Origin: CAZHFA01 sp964534945
GTDB lineage: Bacteria; Bdellovibrionota_C; UBA2361; CAKMMH01
Direction of reading: 5' to 3'
Assembly: GCA_964534945.1 (NCBI GenBank)
Contig: CAZHSB010000047.1
Coordinates: 1-13,298, forward strand
Length of the DNA: 13,298 bases
Shown here piece after piece: positions 1-7,546 of the stretch; within the stretch, counting starts at the first letter, position 1; each line of letters opens with the position of its first letter. The position numbers and the translations under genes are program-made. Under the pieces are notes generated by a model that ran no database searches, was not told where the DNA came from, and was given only the letters and a program-made list of their open reading frames with translations.

Positions 1-629
1 AAATTTTTTGTTTTTGAATGTGCAATCGTTACAGTTGCATTTCTTTTTAACAACATTAAAGATAACGGCCTTCCAACTAAAAAAGAACGCCCGATAATAA
101 GAGCATTTTTAAACGACAAATCAGCCTCTTCCATATTATCCATATCCGCTTCTTCTCCCCCCATCATCGCAAAATCTATTAATGATAAAACGCCGCGTGG
201 AGTGCACGGAAAAAAATTAGCATCTTCAAAAAAAATTTTTGATTGATTCTCTCTTGTCAAACAATCAACATCCTTTTTAGGATCTATCTTCGAAATAAAA
301 TATTTTGTATCAAATTTTTGTGGCAACGGAAGTTGGAGCAAAATTGCATCAACATTTTTGTCATTGTTTAGTTTTTTTATCGTATCTTCTAAATCTTTAT
401 TTTCAACACTTTCACTTAATTTTATGGTATTTGTATCTATATTACATTCCTTTGCTATAGATTCTTTTTTTGATACATAAATTGTTGATGCGGAATTTTC
501 CCCTACCAATACAACAGCAAGAAGAGGCTTCTTTCCCCTACTTAAAATTATTTTCTCTACATCTTCTTTTACGTTCTCAAGCACTTTTTGAGAAAGCTTC
601 TTTCCATCTAAAATTATAGGCTTATTCAT
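1..629 (-). CDS. folD: Bifunctional methylenetetrahydrofolate dehydrogenase/cyclohydrolase FolD (3' end cut by window)
   Basis: FolD is a cytoplasmic enzyme that oxidises 5,10-methylene-THF to 5,10-methenyl-THF (NADP-dependent) and hydrolyses that to 10-formyl-THF, supplying one-carbon units. About 209 codons are visible of a protein normally near 285 aa; the C-terminus lies beyond the left edge. Family signatures are seen in order: the VGENSAS stretch at 42-48, Y51 and K55 (the YxxxK catalytic pair), QLPLP, a DVDC at 120-123 where the family has DVDG, PCTP at 141-144, GRS at 180-182 followed by VGRP, and a TVTIAHSKT strand. The ATG at 627-629 is preceded by AAGGAG (641-646) at 11-nt spacing, which supports this start. 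Oddities are the G-to-C change in DVDG and about 13 extra acidic residues between PCTP and GRS compared with E. coli FolD. The gene is divergent from the exporter operon. Confidence 0.93.
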   Translation of the reverse strand, partial: MNKPIILDGKKLSQKVLENVKEDVEKIILSRGKKPLLAVVLVGENSASTIYVSKKESIAKECNIDTNTIKLSESVENKDLEDTIKKLNNDKNVDAILLQLPLPQKFDTKYFISKIDPKKDVDCLTRENQSKIFFEDANFFPCTPRGVLSLIDFAMMGGEEADMDNMEEADLSFKNALIIGRSFLVGRPLSLMLLKRNATVTIAHSKTKN

Positions 630-706
630 AAATTGTTTGGCTCCTTAAACTTATGCTATTACAATCATTTTTTAAAGGAAAAACTTTCAAAACACCTTTT
701 TAAGAT

Positions 707-735
707 AAAATACCTATAAAATCACTTTATTGCAA
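707..735 (-). promoter_or_regulatory. Candidate sigma70-type promoter for folD
   Basis: Read on the minus strand: TTGCAA (730-735), a 17-nt spacer, then TATTTT (707-712). Each hexamer matches the consensus at 4 of 6 positions. In DNA this AT-rich such matches arise easily by chance. Confidence 0.25.
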
Positions 736-758
736 CTAACCAAAGTTCTTGTTAAACT
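730..758 (+). promoter_or_regulatory. Candidate sigma70-type promoter for the exporter operon
   Basis: TTGCAA (730-735), a 17-nt spacer, then TAAACT (753-758), each 4 of 6 to consensus. It would start transcription near 765, about 36 nt before the first gene. TTGCAA is self-complementary, so the same hexamer could serve the divergent folD promoter. Weak evidence in AT-rich DNA. Confidence 0.25.
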
Positions 759-800
759 TTTTTTGCACCTGTTTTGTTTATTTTTTAATCGAAAATATTT

Positions 801-2069
801 ATGAAATATAAAAAATTTATAGTACCATTCTCTTTCTTCTCTTTTCTCCTTATATTTTTTACAACACTTGCAAATGCTAAAACGCTTTTATCGTTTAATG
901 ATTGCATAAAAGAAGCAAAAGAAAATAATGCAGAGCTTCAAGCATTAAAATTTGAAAAAGATGCAGTAAAACATCAAATATTATCGGCAAAGGCAAACTA
1001 CAATCCGTCATTAGACGCAAATGCAGGCGCAGAATCAAATAAAATAGATACAGGACCTTCTAAAGATTCAGATCTATATAACTGGAATGTGAGCCTCTCT
1101 CAAAATATTTTTTCTGGATTTTTAGATGAGGGAAAATTAGAATCAGCTTATGCAAGCCAAGCGCAAAATATTGCTAGTATTATAATTACGGAATCAAAAA
1201 TTAGTGCAGAGTTAAAAACTGCTTTTTCAGCAATTTCTTATTGGCAAAAATATTTAGATTTATCAAAAAAAATAGTTCAAAGAAGAAAGGAAAATTATAG
1301 TGTCGTAAAATTACGATATGAAGCAGGAAACGAAAATAAAGGGTCATTTCTAAAGGCGAAAGCACAGCTTGATGAGGCAAATTTTGAAGAAAAACAAGCA
1401 AAAAGAAAATTAGACTCTTCAAAATATGAGCTAGCAAAAATTTTAGGAAGAAATTCAACTGATAATCTTTTTATTAAAGGTGATGTCCCTCATACAAAAA
1501 TAAAAATTGCAAATTCAGATAAATATATGAAAAATCATCCTCAAGTCCTACTTGCGAAAGCAAATGTGGCATTGGCAAAAGCCGACGTAAAAGTTAGCGA
1601 ATCTTCCGTATATCCATCACTAGATGCTACTTTAAAAACAGGAGGACAAGGTGGAAGCCCAGATAAATCTATCGATCATTCAATTGGAGTAAATGTTTCT
1701 ATGCCAATTTCAACTTTTGGACGAAATAAAAATAATATTCTTCAAGCAAAATCATTATTATCCTCTGCAGTTTCACAAGAAATATTTACAAACCAAGAAA
1801 TAAAAAGTTCCATAAAATCAGCAAAAGCCGATTTAGAATCCGCTATGGAAAAAGTAGATATTGATAAGAATTTAAGAAATGCCGCTGAAGTTAGAGCAGA
1901 AATCGGTCGAAGTAAATATAATATTGGATTATTAACTTTCGAAAACTGGGATATTATTGAAAACGATTTAATTTCTTATCAGAAATCAGAGTTATCAAGC
2001 CAAAATAATTTAATTGTTTCTGAAGCCAATTGGGAACAAGCACTAGGATTAGGAGTATTAAATGATTAA
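801..2069 (+). CDS. TolC-family outer-membrane efflux channel
   Basis: This is an outer-membrane exit duct that assembles as a trimer with an adaptor and an inner-membrane pump. The 422-aa product starts with a classical signal peptide: basic n-region, hydrophobic residues 6-23, and ANA with cleavage likely after A26. The mature part has the two-fold repeated helix-rich OEP pattern. There is an N-terminal FNDCIKEAKENN helix near 31-42, long Ala/Lys/Glu-rich helices with YNPSLDANAG and YPSLDATLKTGG strand segments in the two halves, and a C-terminal NLIVSEANWEQALG helix. Length is usual for the family. No clear Shine-Dalgarno precedes the ATG, but the signal peptide supports this start. It is the first gene of the operon; its stop overlaps the adaptor start by 8 nt, so the two are probably translationally coupled. 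The substrate cannot be read from the sequence. Confidence 0.9.
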   Translation: MKYKKFIVPFSFFSFLLIFFTTLANAKTLLSFNDCIKEAKENNAELQALKFEKDAVKHQILSAKANYNPSLDANAGAESNKIDTGPSKDSDLYNWNVSLSQNIFSGFLDEGKLESAYASQAQNIASIIITESKISAELKTAFSAISYWQKYLDLSKKIVQRRKENYSVVKLRYEAGNENKGSFLKAKAQLDEANFEEKQAKRKLDSSKYELAKILGRNSTDNLFIKGDVPHTKIKIANSDKYMKNHPQVLLAKANVALAKADVKVSESSVYPSLDATLKTGGQGGSPDKSIDHSIGVNVSMPISTFGRNKNNILQAKSLLSSAVSQEIFTNQEIKSSIKSAKADLESAMEKVDIDKNLRNAAEVRAEIGRSKYNIGLLTFENWDIIENDLISYQKSELSSQNNLIVSEANWEQALGLGVLND

Positions 2070-3027
2070 AAAAAATTTTACGCATTCATATAAAAATCAT
2101 CTTTTAAAAATAATTTCATTTTTTGCCTTTATCCTAATTATAAGTAATACAGGAATTTGTGAGAAACAAAATTTAGATAATTTACGAGCAATCACCGTAA
2201 AAAAAGGGACAATAAAAGTTACTGTTCTAACAACAGGTACTGTTCAACCACAAAATAGACTTGAAATAAAACCTCCAATTGCAGGAAGAGTTGAAGATAT
2301 ATTAGTAGAAGAAGGAGATAATGTAAAAAAAGGCGAATTGCTTGCGTGGATGAGCTCATCTGAACGAGCTGCGCTTTTAGATGCAGCAAGAGCAAAGGGA
2401 GAAAAGGAATTAAAAACGTGGCAAGAATACTATAAGGCAACACCTATTTATGCACCAATTGATGGCACTGTTATTTTAAGGGATGTTGAACCTGGGCAAA
2501 CTTTTGCTGAACAAGAAGCAGTTTTCGTTCTTTCTGATAGATTAGTTGTAAAAGCACAGGTAGATGAAACAGATTTGGGAAATATAAAAATTGGACAAGA
2601 CACAACTATTTTATTAGATGCTTATCCAAAAAATAAAATTGACGGAAAAGTCGTACACATTGCATACGATTCTACGACTGTAAACAATGTTACGACTTAT
2701 CTTGTGGACGTTATACCTAACGATACAAGTTCAATTATGAGAAGCGGAATGACCGCAAATGTTACGTTTTACATAGAAGAGAAAAAAGATCTTATTGTAA
2801 TTCCAGAATCTGCTTTAAAATATCAAGATGGTGTGTCATATGTCCAAGTAAGAGGAGAAAAAAATTCTTTAAAACAAAAGAAAGTTACAATCGGTGCTTC
2901 CGATGATGAAAACATTGAAATAAAATCTGGATTAAATGAAGGCGATGAAATTTTAGTAGAAAAGTCTGTTGTGTCCAACGAAGATGGAAATACAGGAAGT
3001 CCTTTTATGCCGTTTAAACGAAAATAA
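2062..3027 (+). CDS. macA: MacA-like periplasmic adaptor (HlyD/RND-MFP family) with a very short hairpin
   Basis: This periplasmic adaptor bridges the MacB-type ABC pump and the TolC-type channel. An N-terminal hydrophobic segment (about 14-28) acts as signal peptide or membrane anchor; no proper lipobox is seen. Domains in order are the first lipoyl half (about 68-97), the hairpin region (about 98-128), the second lipoyl half with APIDGTV and VEPGQT (about 129-160), the beta-barrel (about 160-240) and the membrane-proximal domain with VIPESAL (to 321). The protein is shorter than E. coli MacA (about 370 aa) because the alpha-helical hairpin that normally docks on TolC is cut to about 30 residues. 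It is intact rather than frameshifted, and I recall a similar short form in deltaproteobacterial adaptors. AGGAG at 2051-2055, 6 nt before the ATG, fixes the start. It overlaps the channel gene and lies 17 nt before macB. Confidence 0.88.
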   Translation: MIKKNFTHSYKNHLLKIISFFAFILIISNTGICEKQNLDNLRAITVKKGTIKVTVLTTGTVQPQNRLEIKPPIAGRVEDILVEEGDNVKKGELLAWMSSSERAALLDAARAKGEKELKTWQEYYKATPIYAPIDGTVILRDVEPGQTFAEQEAVFVLSDRLVVKAQVDETDLGNIKIGQDTTILLDAYPKNKIDGKVVHIAYDSTTVNNVTTYLVDVIPNDTSSIMRSGMTANVTFYIEEKKDLIVIPESALKYQDGVSYVQVRGEKNSLKQKKVTIGASDDENIEIKSGLNEGDEILVEKSVVSNEDGNTGSPFMPFKRK

Positions 3028-3044
3028 AAAAAATAAATTTAAAT

Positions 3045-5006
3045 ATGATCGAATTAAAAAATTTAAGAAAAACATATAAATTAGGGACAAATAAAGTAAA
3101 CGCACTAGATGATGTTTCTTTAAAGATAAATGATGGAGAATTTGTTGCAATCATGGGGCCATCTGGTTCTGGAAAATCCACACTAATGAATATGATTGGA
3201 CTTTTAGATACTCCTGATAGTGGAAGATATATTTTAGACGGGAAAGAAGTGAACGAACGCACCGAAGATGATCTTGCAGAACTTAGAAGAAATACTATTG
3301 GATTTATCTTTCAACAATTTAATTTATTATCAAGACTAGATACAAAAGCAAATGTAGAACTTCCTCTTGTATATTCTGGAAATTTAGATAAAAAACAACG
3401 TGCCACTGAACTTTTAAATCGTGTGGGAATGGGAAAACGAATTGACCATAAGCCAAATGAACTTTCTGGTGGTCAACAACAAAGGGTTGCCATTGCTCGT
3501 GCTCTTGTAAATAATCCAAGCTTAATTTTAGCAGATGAACCAACTGGAAATTTAGATTCGGCAAGTGAAAAAGAAATCATGAACCTGCTAACAGAATTAA
3601 ATGATCTAGGAATGACAATCGTTGTTGTCACTCATGAAGAAGATATCGGAAAACAAGCAAAGCGTGTAGTAAGAATGCGAGATGGTAAAATTATTTCTGA
3701 TGAAATAAATCGTACATCTAATTCACAACTCAACACAGATAATTTAGATACAAAAAAAATATCATCTAAAAATCATTCTGCTTTTATTTTTGAATTTAAA
3801 GAACACTTAAAACAAGGAATTCAATCTATTTTATCAAATAAGATTCGTGCTTTTTTATCAATGCTTGGAATTTTAATTGGTGTTGGAGCGGTCGTGGCTA
3901 TGTTAGCACTTGGAAACGGCGCAAAACTTGCTCTAAAAAAACAAATTGAATCTATGGGAGCAAATCTACTAATGATTATGCCGGGGGCATTTCGAGTCGG
4001 GGGAGTAGCAATGGAAGATGGCTCTGTTACAAGATTAAATGTAAAGGATGTTGATGCATTAAAAAAATCAATTTCTGAAGTTAAAAATGCCGCGCCTTCT
4101 GTTAGAGGCAATAGCCAAGCTGCTTATCTAAATAAAAATAAGAAAACTAATGTTACAGGAACCTCTATAGAATACGAGGCAATTAGAGCTTCCTCTCCTA
4201 CTATGGGACGATTTTTTACAAAAGAAGAACAAGAATCAAGGGCTACTGTCGCCTTGTTAGGACGTACCGTTATTAAAGAGCTTTTCGGAAATAAAAATCC
4301 TATAGGGAAAAATATAAAAATAGACAAAATAAATTTTAAAGTAATCGGAGTCCTTCCAGAAAAAGGAGTTTCGGGACCTCGTGATCAAGATGATATCGTT
4401 GTTATCCCATACACAACTGCAATGAAAAAATTATATGGGAAGACCTACATCGATACTATCGATGTGGAGATTGAAAAAAACGTTGATACACAATCTGCAG
4501 AAGATAGTATAAAGGAATTTTTATTTGCAAAATATAACATTGCCTTATCTCAAAGAGATGATGCTTTTAGGATTATGAATATGGCCGAAATGCAAAAGAT
4601 GATGTCGCAAATGAGTAACGTCATGTCTATGCTTCTTGCTTCAATTGCTGGAATTTCCCTGCTTGTTGGAGGAATCGGAATTATGAATATCATGCTAGTT
4701 TCCGTTACAGAAAGAACGCGAGAGATCGGAATTAGAAAAGCAATCGGCGCAAAAAAAAGAGATATACTAATGCAATTTCTAACAGAATCATTTGTTATTA
4801 GTGCATTTGGAGGAGTGCTTGGCGTATTACTTGGTTGGAGCGCTAGTATTTTACTTTCTCATTTTGCAGGTTGGACAACACTCGTTTCAGTAACGTCAAT
4901 TATCCTTGCATTAAGTTTTTCATTGGGAATTGGACTTTTCTTTGGAGTATATCCAGCATTAAAGGCAGCAAAACTAAAACCTATCATTGCCTTAAGGTAT
5001 GAGTAA
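3045..5006 (+). CDS. macB: MacB-type ABC transporter, fused ATPase and permease
   Basis: This is the inner-membrane mechanotransmission ABC pump, which works as a dimer. ATP hydrolysis in the cytoplasm drives periplasmic substrate through adaptor and TolC channel. At 653 aa it matches MacB (about 648 aa). The N-terminal ATPase has Walker A GPSGSGKST at 38-46, signature LSGGQ at 140-144, Walker B LILADE at 160-165 and the H-loop histidine at 197. A polar linker (about 220-245) follows, then TM1 (about 265-288, ending in the LALGNGA region) and a large periplasmic domain to about 520. The last three TM helices carry the FtsX-like coupling region TERTREIGIRKAIGA. All catalytic motifs are present, so it should be active. 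MacB relatives export macrolides, peptides, lipoprotein-like substrates or signals; the substrate here is unknown. No strong Shine-Dalgarno is seen, but the start fits the family N-terminus. Confidence 0.94.
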   Translation: MIELKNLRKTYKLGTNKVNALDDVSLKINDGEFVAIMGPSGSGKSTLMNMIGLLDTPDSGRYILDGKEVNERTEDDLAELRRNTIGFIFQQFNLLSRLDTKANVELPLVYSGNLDKKQRATELLNRVGMGKRIDHKPNELSGGQQQRVAIARALVNNPSLILADEPTGNLDSASEKEIMNLLTELNDLGMTIVVVTHEEDIGKQAKRVVRMRDGKIISDEINRTSNSQLNTDNLDTKKISSKNHSAFIFEFKEHLKQGIQSILSNKIRAFLSMLGILIGVGAVVAMLALGNGAKLALKKQIESMGANLLMIMPGAFRVGGVAMEDGSVTRLNVKDVDALKKSISEVKNAAPSVRGNSQAAYLNKNKKTNVTGTSIEYEAIRASSPTMGRFFTKEEQESRATVALLGRTVIKELFGNKNPIGKNIKIDKINFKVIGVLPEKGVSGPRDQDDIVVIPYTTAMKKLYGKTYIDTIDVEIEKNVDTQSAEDSIKEFLFAKYNIALSQRDDAFRIMNMAEMQKMMSQMSNVMSMLLASIAGISLLVGGIGIMNIMLVSVTERTREIGIRKAIGAKKRDILMQFLTESFVISAFGGVLGVLLGWSASILLSHFAGWTTLVSVTSIILALSFSLGIGLFFGVYPALKAAKLKPIIALRYE

Positions 5007-5092
5007 CCTAAATATAATAAAAAGTTAAAAAAACATATCTTAAAAAAAACGACATTGATAAAATTTCTTTAAATATCGATACATTATTTATA

Positions 5093-5121
5093 TTGACGGC
5101 TTAATCTTTTTCGAGTATTTT
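5093..5121 (+). promoter_or_regulatory. Candidate sigma70-type promoter for the AAA ATPase gene
   Basis: TTGACG (5093-5098, 5 of 6 to consensus), a 17-nt spacer, then TATTTT (5116-5121, 4 of 6). The predicted start point is near 5128, about 52 nt before the ATG at 5180. The -10 hexamer lies inside the left arm of the perfect inverted repeat at 5111-5145. Confidence 0.45.
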
Positions 5122-5145
5122 AAAGTTACACTTTAAAATACTCGA
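5111..5145. repeat. Perfect 16-bp inverted repeat with 3-nt centre, probable operator or hairpin
   Basis: Left arm TCGAGTATTTTAAAGT (5111-5126), centre TAC (5127-5129), right arm ACTTTAAAATACTCGA (5130-5145), with no mismatch. It covers the -10 hexamer and is centred on the predicted start point (about 5128) of the following ATPase gene, the geometry of a repressor operator. Transcripts reading through from macB could also form the hairpin, but it is AT-rich and followed only by TATTTATT, so it would be a poor intrinsic terminator. Confidence 0.85.
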
Positions 5146-5179
5146 TATTTATTAAAACAATAAAATTTGGAGCATAATA

Positions 5180-6403
5180 ATGTATATCAAAAGAACGATT
5201 GAAAAAGTAATTACTCGTGTTAATAAAAGTTTTCCAGTGATTTTAATAACGGGACCAAGACAAGTTGGAAAAACAACTGTTTTTCAAAAGTGTATAAAAA
5301 ATTTAAAAAGAAAATATATCTCTCTTGATAACATGGCAGAACGATCATTGGCAAGAACAAATCCTGAACTTTTTTTAGATAGGCACGAGCCTCCTTTGTT
5401 GATAGATGAAGTACAATATGCTCCAGAATTATTTTCTGCTATAAAGGAACGAGTCGACAACGAACAAAAGACAGGAATGTATTGGTTAACGGGATCACAA
5501 CAATTTCACTTAATGAAAAATATATCTGAAAGTCTTGCAGGACGTGTGGCAATTTTAGATTTACAAGGATTTTCACAAGATGAAAAATTTAAAAATCCTA
5601 ATGTGTCACCTTTTTTACCAACAATAAAATACATAAAGGAAAAAGAAAAAATTACTACTCCTAAATCATTAAAAGATATCTATAAAATAATATGGAGAGG
5701 ATCTCTTCCAAGAATATGCACATCGAAAATTATTAATTGGAACGATTATTACTCATCTTACATAAGAACCTATATTGAACGAGACATTAGAGATCTCACA
5801 ACTATTTCAAATGAAATGCAATTTTTAAAATTTTTAACAATCTTGGCTTCACGTACGGGCCAAATATTAGTTTATTCTGATATCGCCAGAGATCTTGGGA
5901 CTAGTGTACCTACAATAAAATCTTGGATCTCTCTACTTCAAACTTCAGGAATAATTTATTTACTTTATCCATATTCCAATAATATCTCTAATCGACTAAC
6001 GAAACAACCAAAGCTATATTTTTTAGACACAGGACTTGTTTGTTATTTAACAGGATGGACAGATTGGAATGTTTTAGAAAAAGGTGCTATGAATGGAGCA
6101 ATTTTAGAAACTTATGTAGTATCAGAAATTTTAAAATCATATTTACACAATGGGAAAAAGCCTTATATTTATTTTTACAGAGATATCGACAAAAAAGAAA
6201 TTGATATCATTTTAGAAGAAAATAATATTCTTTATCCAATAGAAATAAAGAAAAAATCTTCACCAACCATTGACGATATAAAAGCTTTTAATCTATTAAA
6301 AAAATTCAAAAAAGAAATCGGGCTTGGTGCTGTTATTTGTTTTTCAAAAACATATTTACCGATAACAAAAAATGTTTATAGCATTCCTATCGAATATTTA
6401 TAA
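5180..6403 (+). CDS. AAA_14/DUF4143-family ATPase
   Basis: This is a stand-alone P-loop ATPase of a family that is widespread, often patchily distributed, and of unsettled function. The 407-aa protein has Walker A GPRQVGKTT at 25-33, Walker B LLIDEVQ at 73-79, a sensor-1-like LTGSQQF at 103-109, and SLAGRV at 118-123. A winged-helix-like segment spans about 232-265 (YSDIARDLG then a TIKSWISLL helix). The C-terminal DUF4143 region holds a PD-(D/E)XK-like array: E310 or E316, D342 in KKEIDIILE, and E355-x-K357 in IEIKKK. GGAG at 5169-5172 sits 7 nt before the ATG. It is transcribed alone, behind its own candidate promoter and operator-like palindrome, and is convergent with the next gene. It looks like an accessory gene rather than part of the exporter operon. 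Whether the nuclease-like fold cuts DNA is unknown. Confidence 0.88.
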   Translation: MYIKRTIEKVITRVNKSFPVILITGPRQVGKTTVFQKCIKNLKRKYISLDNMAERSLARTNPELFLDRHEPPLLIDEVQYAPELFSAIKERVDNEQKTGMYWLTGSQQFHLMKNISESLAGRVAILDLQGFSQDEKFKNPNVSPFLPTIKYIKEKEKITTPKSLKDIYKIIWRGSLPRICTSKIINWNDYYSSYIRTYIERDIRDLTTISNEMQFLKFLTILASRTGQILVYSDIARDLGTSVPTIKSWISLLQTSGIIYLLYPYSNNISNRLTKQPKLYFLDTGLVCYLTGWTDWNVLEKGAMNGAILETYVVSEILKSYLHNGKKPYIYFYRDIDKKEIDIILEENNILYPIEIKKKSSPTIDDIKAFNLLKKFKKEIGLGAVICFSKTYLPITKNVYSIPIEYL

Positions 6404-6409
6404 TATTTT

Positions 6410-6428
6410 AAGTTTTTATTTTAAACTT
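6410..6428 (+). terminator. Weak terminator-like hairpin after the ATPase gene
   Basis: AAGTTT (6410-6415) and AAACTT (6423-6428) can pair across a 7-nt loop, followed by TTCTTTT. The stem is only 6 AT-rich pairs. It lies in the 63-nt gap between the two convergent genes, where a terminator is expected. Confidence 0.2.
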
Positions 6429-6466
6429 TTCTTTTAAGCTTTTTGGGGGCAATTATTCTCTTTAAA

Positions 6467-7396
6467 CTAATTAGTTTTTAAAAGATATTGTAATGTATCT
6501 TCTAGGCTTTTTCGAAATGGAATTGTTGGCTCCCAACCTAAATCATTTTTTGCAAGAGAATAATCTCCTGCAAAAAGAGGAATATCCGAAGAGCGCATTT
6601 TTGAAAGATCTTTTATCACATTTATTCTTATTCCAGAAATATCAATTAATGTATCTAAAATTTCTTGTATCTTTCTTGGTGTCCCAGAACAAAAATTATA
6701 AAGTCCTTTTCCTCTAGTCGCCAATAAATGGTATCCTCTTACAATATCTCTTACATCGGAGAAATCTCTTTTAGATTCTAAGTTTCCAACAAAAATTATA
6801 GGCTCTTGCTGTCCTTTCATAATTTTTACTATTTGCATACAAAAATCAGGGACGACAAAGCCCATTCGCTGTCCTGGCCCGATGTGATTAAACGGACGAG
6901 CAATAGCGCATTCTAAATTAGAATTTTTTGCATACGACATAAATTTTTTAGTTATTTGCTCTGCCATTAATTTTGAAAGACCATAATTATTTGCAGGATT
7001 ACACTCAATACTTTCTTTTATCGGCATTAAACTTTGATCTATTTTCCCATAACACTCAGATGAACTAATAATAACCACTTTTATTTTTTTTCGTGTAGTT
7101 TCAGCAGCTTTTAAAATATTATATACTCCCCCAACATTTACTTTTAAAGCTAATGGAAAATTATTCTCACAAACTACAGGAGCCGCGATTCCTGCCAAAT
7201 GATAGATAACACTAGGAGAGGTTTTTTCTAGCACTTCTATACAATTTTCAAAGCTCTCAATGTCTAGTGCCAAATAAGAATCATCTTTTTTTTCTCTTTC
7301 TAAGGAAGTTTTAACTACTGTTTCCCCCAATGATTCAAGGTAATTAATTAAATGCTCGGCGACAAATCCACTAGCACCAGTTATAAGTGAAGACAT
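6467..7396 (-). CDS. NAD(P)-dependent nucleotide-sugar reductase, GDP-6-deoxy-D-mannose reductase (Rmd)-like
   Basis: This is a short-chain dehydrogenase of the extended epimerase/dehydratase family. Its closest remembered relative is Rmd, which reduces GDP-4-keto-6-deoxy-D-mannose to GDP-D-rhamnose for surface polysaccharide. In the 309-aa form, the Rossmann motif TGASGF is at 6-11, the catalytic serine region SSSECYG at 111-117, and YGLSK (Y138, K142) forms the catalytic pair. RPFNHIGPGQ at 168-176 followed by GFVVPDF, and VGN..SKRDFSDVRD at about 203-217, are typical of Rmd. I chose the ATG at 7394-7396 over one 13 codons upstream because AAGGA (7403-7407) stands 6 nt before it and the Rossmann motif starts where it should. 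No GDP-mannose 4,6-dehydratase partner lies in the window. Related 4-reductases or epimerases acting on another NDP-sugar cannot be excluded. Confidence 0.85.
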   Translation of the reverse strand: MSSLITGASGFVAEHLINYLESLGETVVKTSLEREKKDDSYLALDIESFENCIEVLEKTSPSVIYHLAGIAAPVVCENNFPLALKVNVGGVYNILKAAETTRKKIKVVIISSSECYGKIDQSLMPIKESIECNPANNYGLSKLMAEQITKKFMSYAKNSNLECAIARPFNHIGPGQRMGFVVPDFCMQIVKIMKGQQEPIIFVGNLESKRDFSDVRDIVRGYHLLATRGKGLYNFCSGTPRKIQEILDTLIDISGIRINVIKDLSKMRSSDIPLFAGDYSLAKNDLGWEPTIPFRKSLEDTLQYLLKTN

Positions 7397-7425
7397 ATAA
7401 AATCCTTTTTTATTAAAACATAAAA

Positions 7426-7454
7426 ATATTATCAAAAATTAAAAATAATAACAA
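7426..7454 (-). promoter_or_regulatory. Candidate promoter for the nucleotide-sugar reductase
   Basis: On the minus strand: TTGTTA (7449-7454), a 17-nt spacer, TAATAT (7426-7431), each 4 of 6 to consensus. Start point would be near 7419, leaving a leader of about 22 nt. The segment is nearly pure A/T, so chance matches are likely. Confidence 0.3.
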
Positions 7455-7471
7455 TTTACTATACCAAAACA

Positions 7472-7500
7472 TTGTGAAATATGTCTTAAGTTTTTATACT
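7472..7500 (+). promoter_or_regulatory. Probable sigma70-type promoter for the exported-protein cluster
   Basis: TTGTGA (7472-7477), a 17-nt spacer, then TATACT (7495-7500; 5 of 6 to consensus). Transcription would start near 7507, about 40 nt before the first gene of the cluster. This is the best-looking promoter in the window. Confidence 0.5.
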
Positions 7501-7546
7501 GCTTCTGTCGAAATGATCTAGTGTATAGTTTTAAATAAACAAAAAC

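Noticed and set aside
2146..2163. Possible lipobox in the MacA-like adaptor (TGIC before E34)
   Set aside because: The residue before the cysteine is Ile, not Gly, Ala or Ser, so it does not fit a lipoprotein signal; an uncleaved anchor or ordinary signal peptide is likelier.
3821..4111. Open frame of 96 codons on the minus strand inside macB
   Set aside because: It is antisense to a fully conserved part of MacB, with no ribosome site and no recognisable product.
7397..7435. Upstream ATG giving the nucleotide-sugar reductase 13 more residues
   Set aside because: The ATG at 7396 has an AAGGA 6 nt upstream and places the Rossmann motif at the usual distance from the N-terminus.
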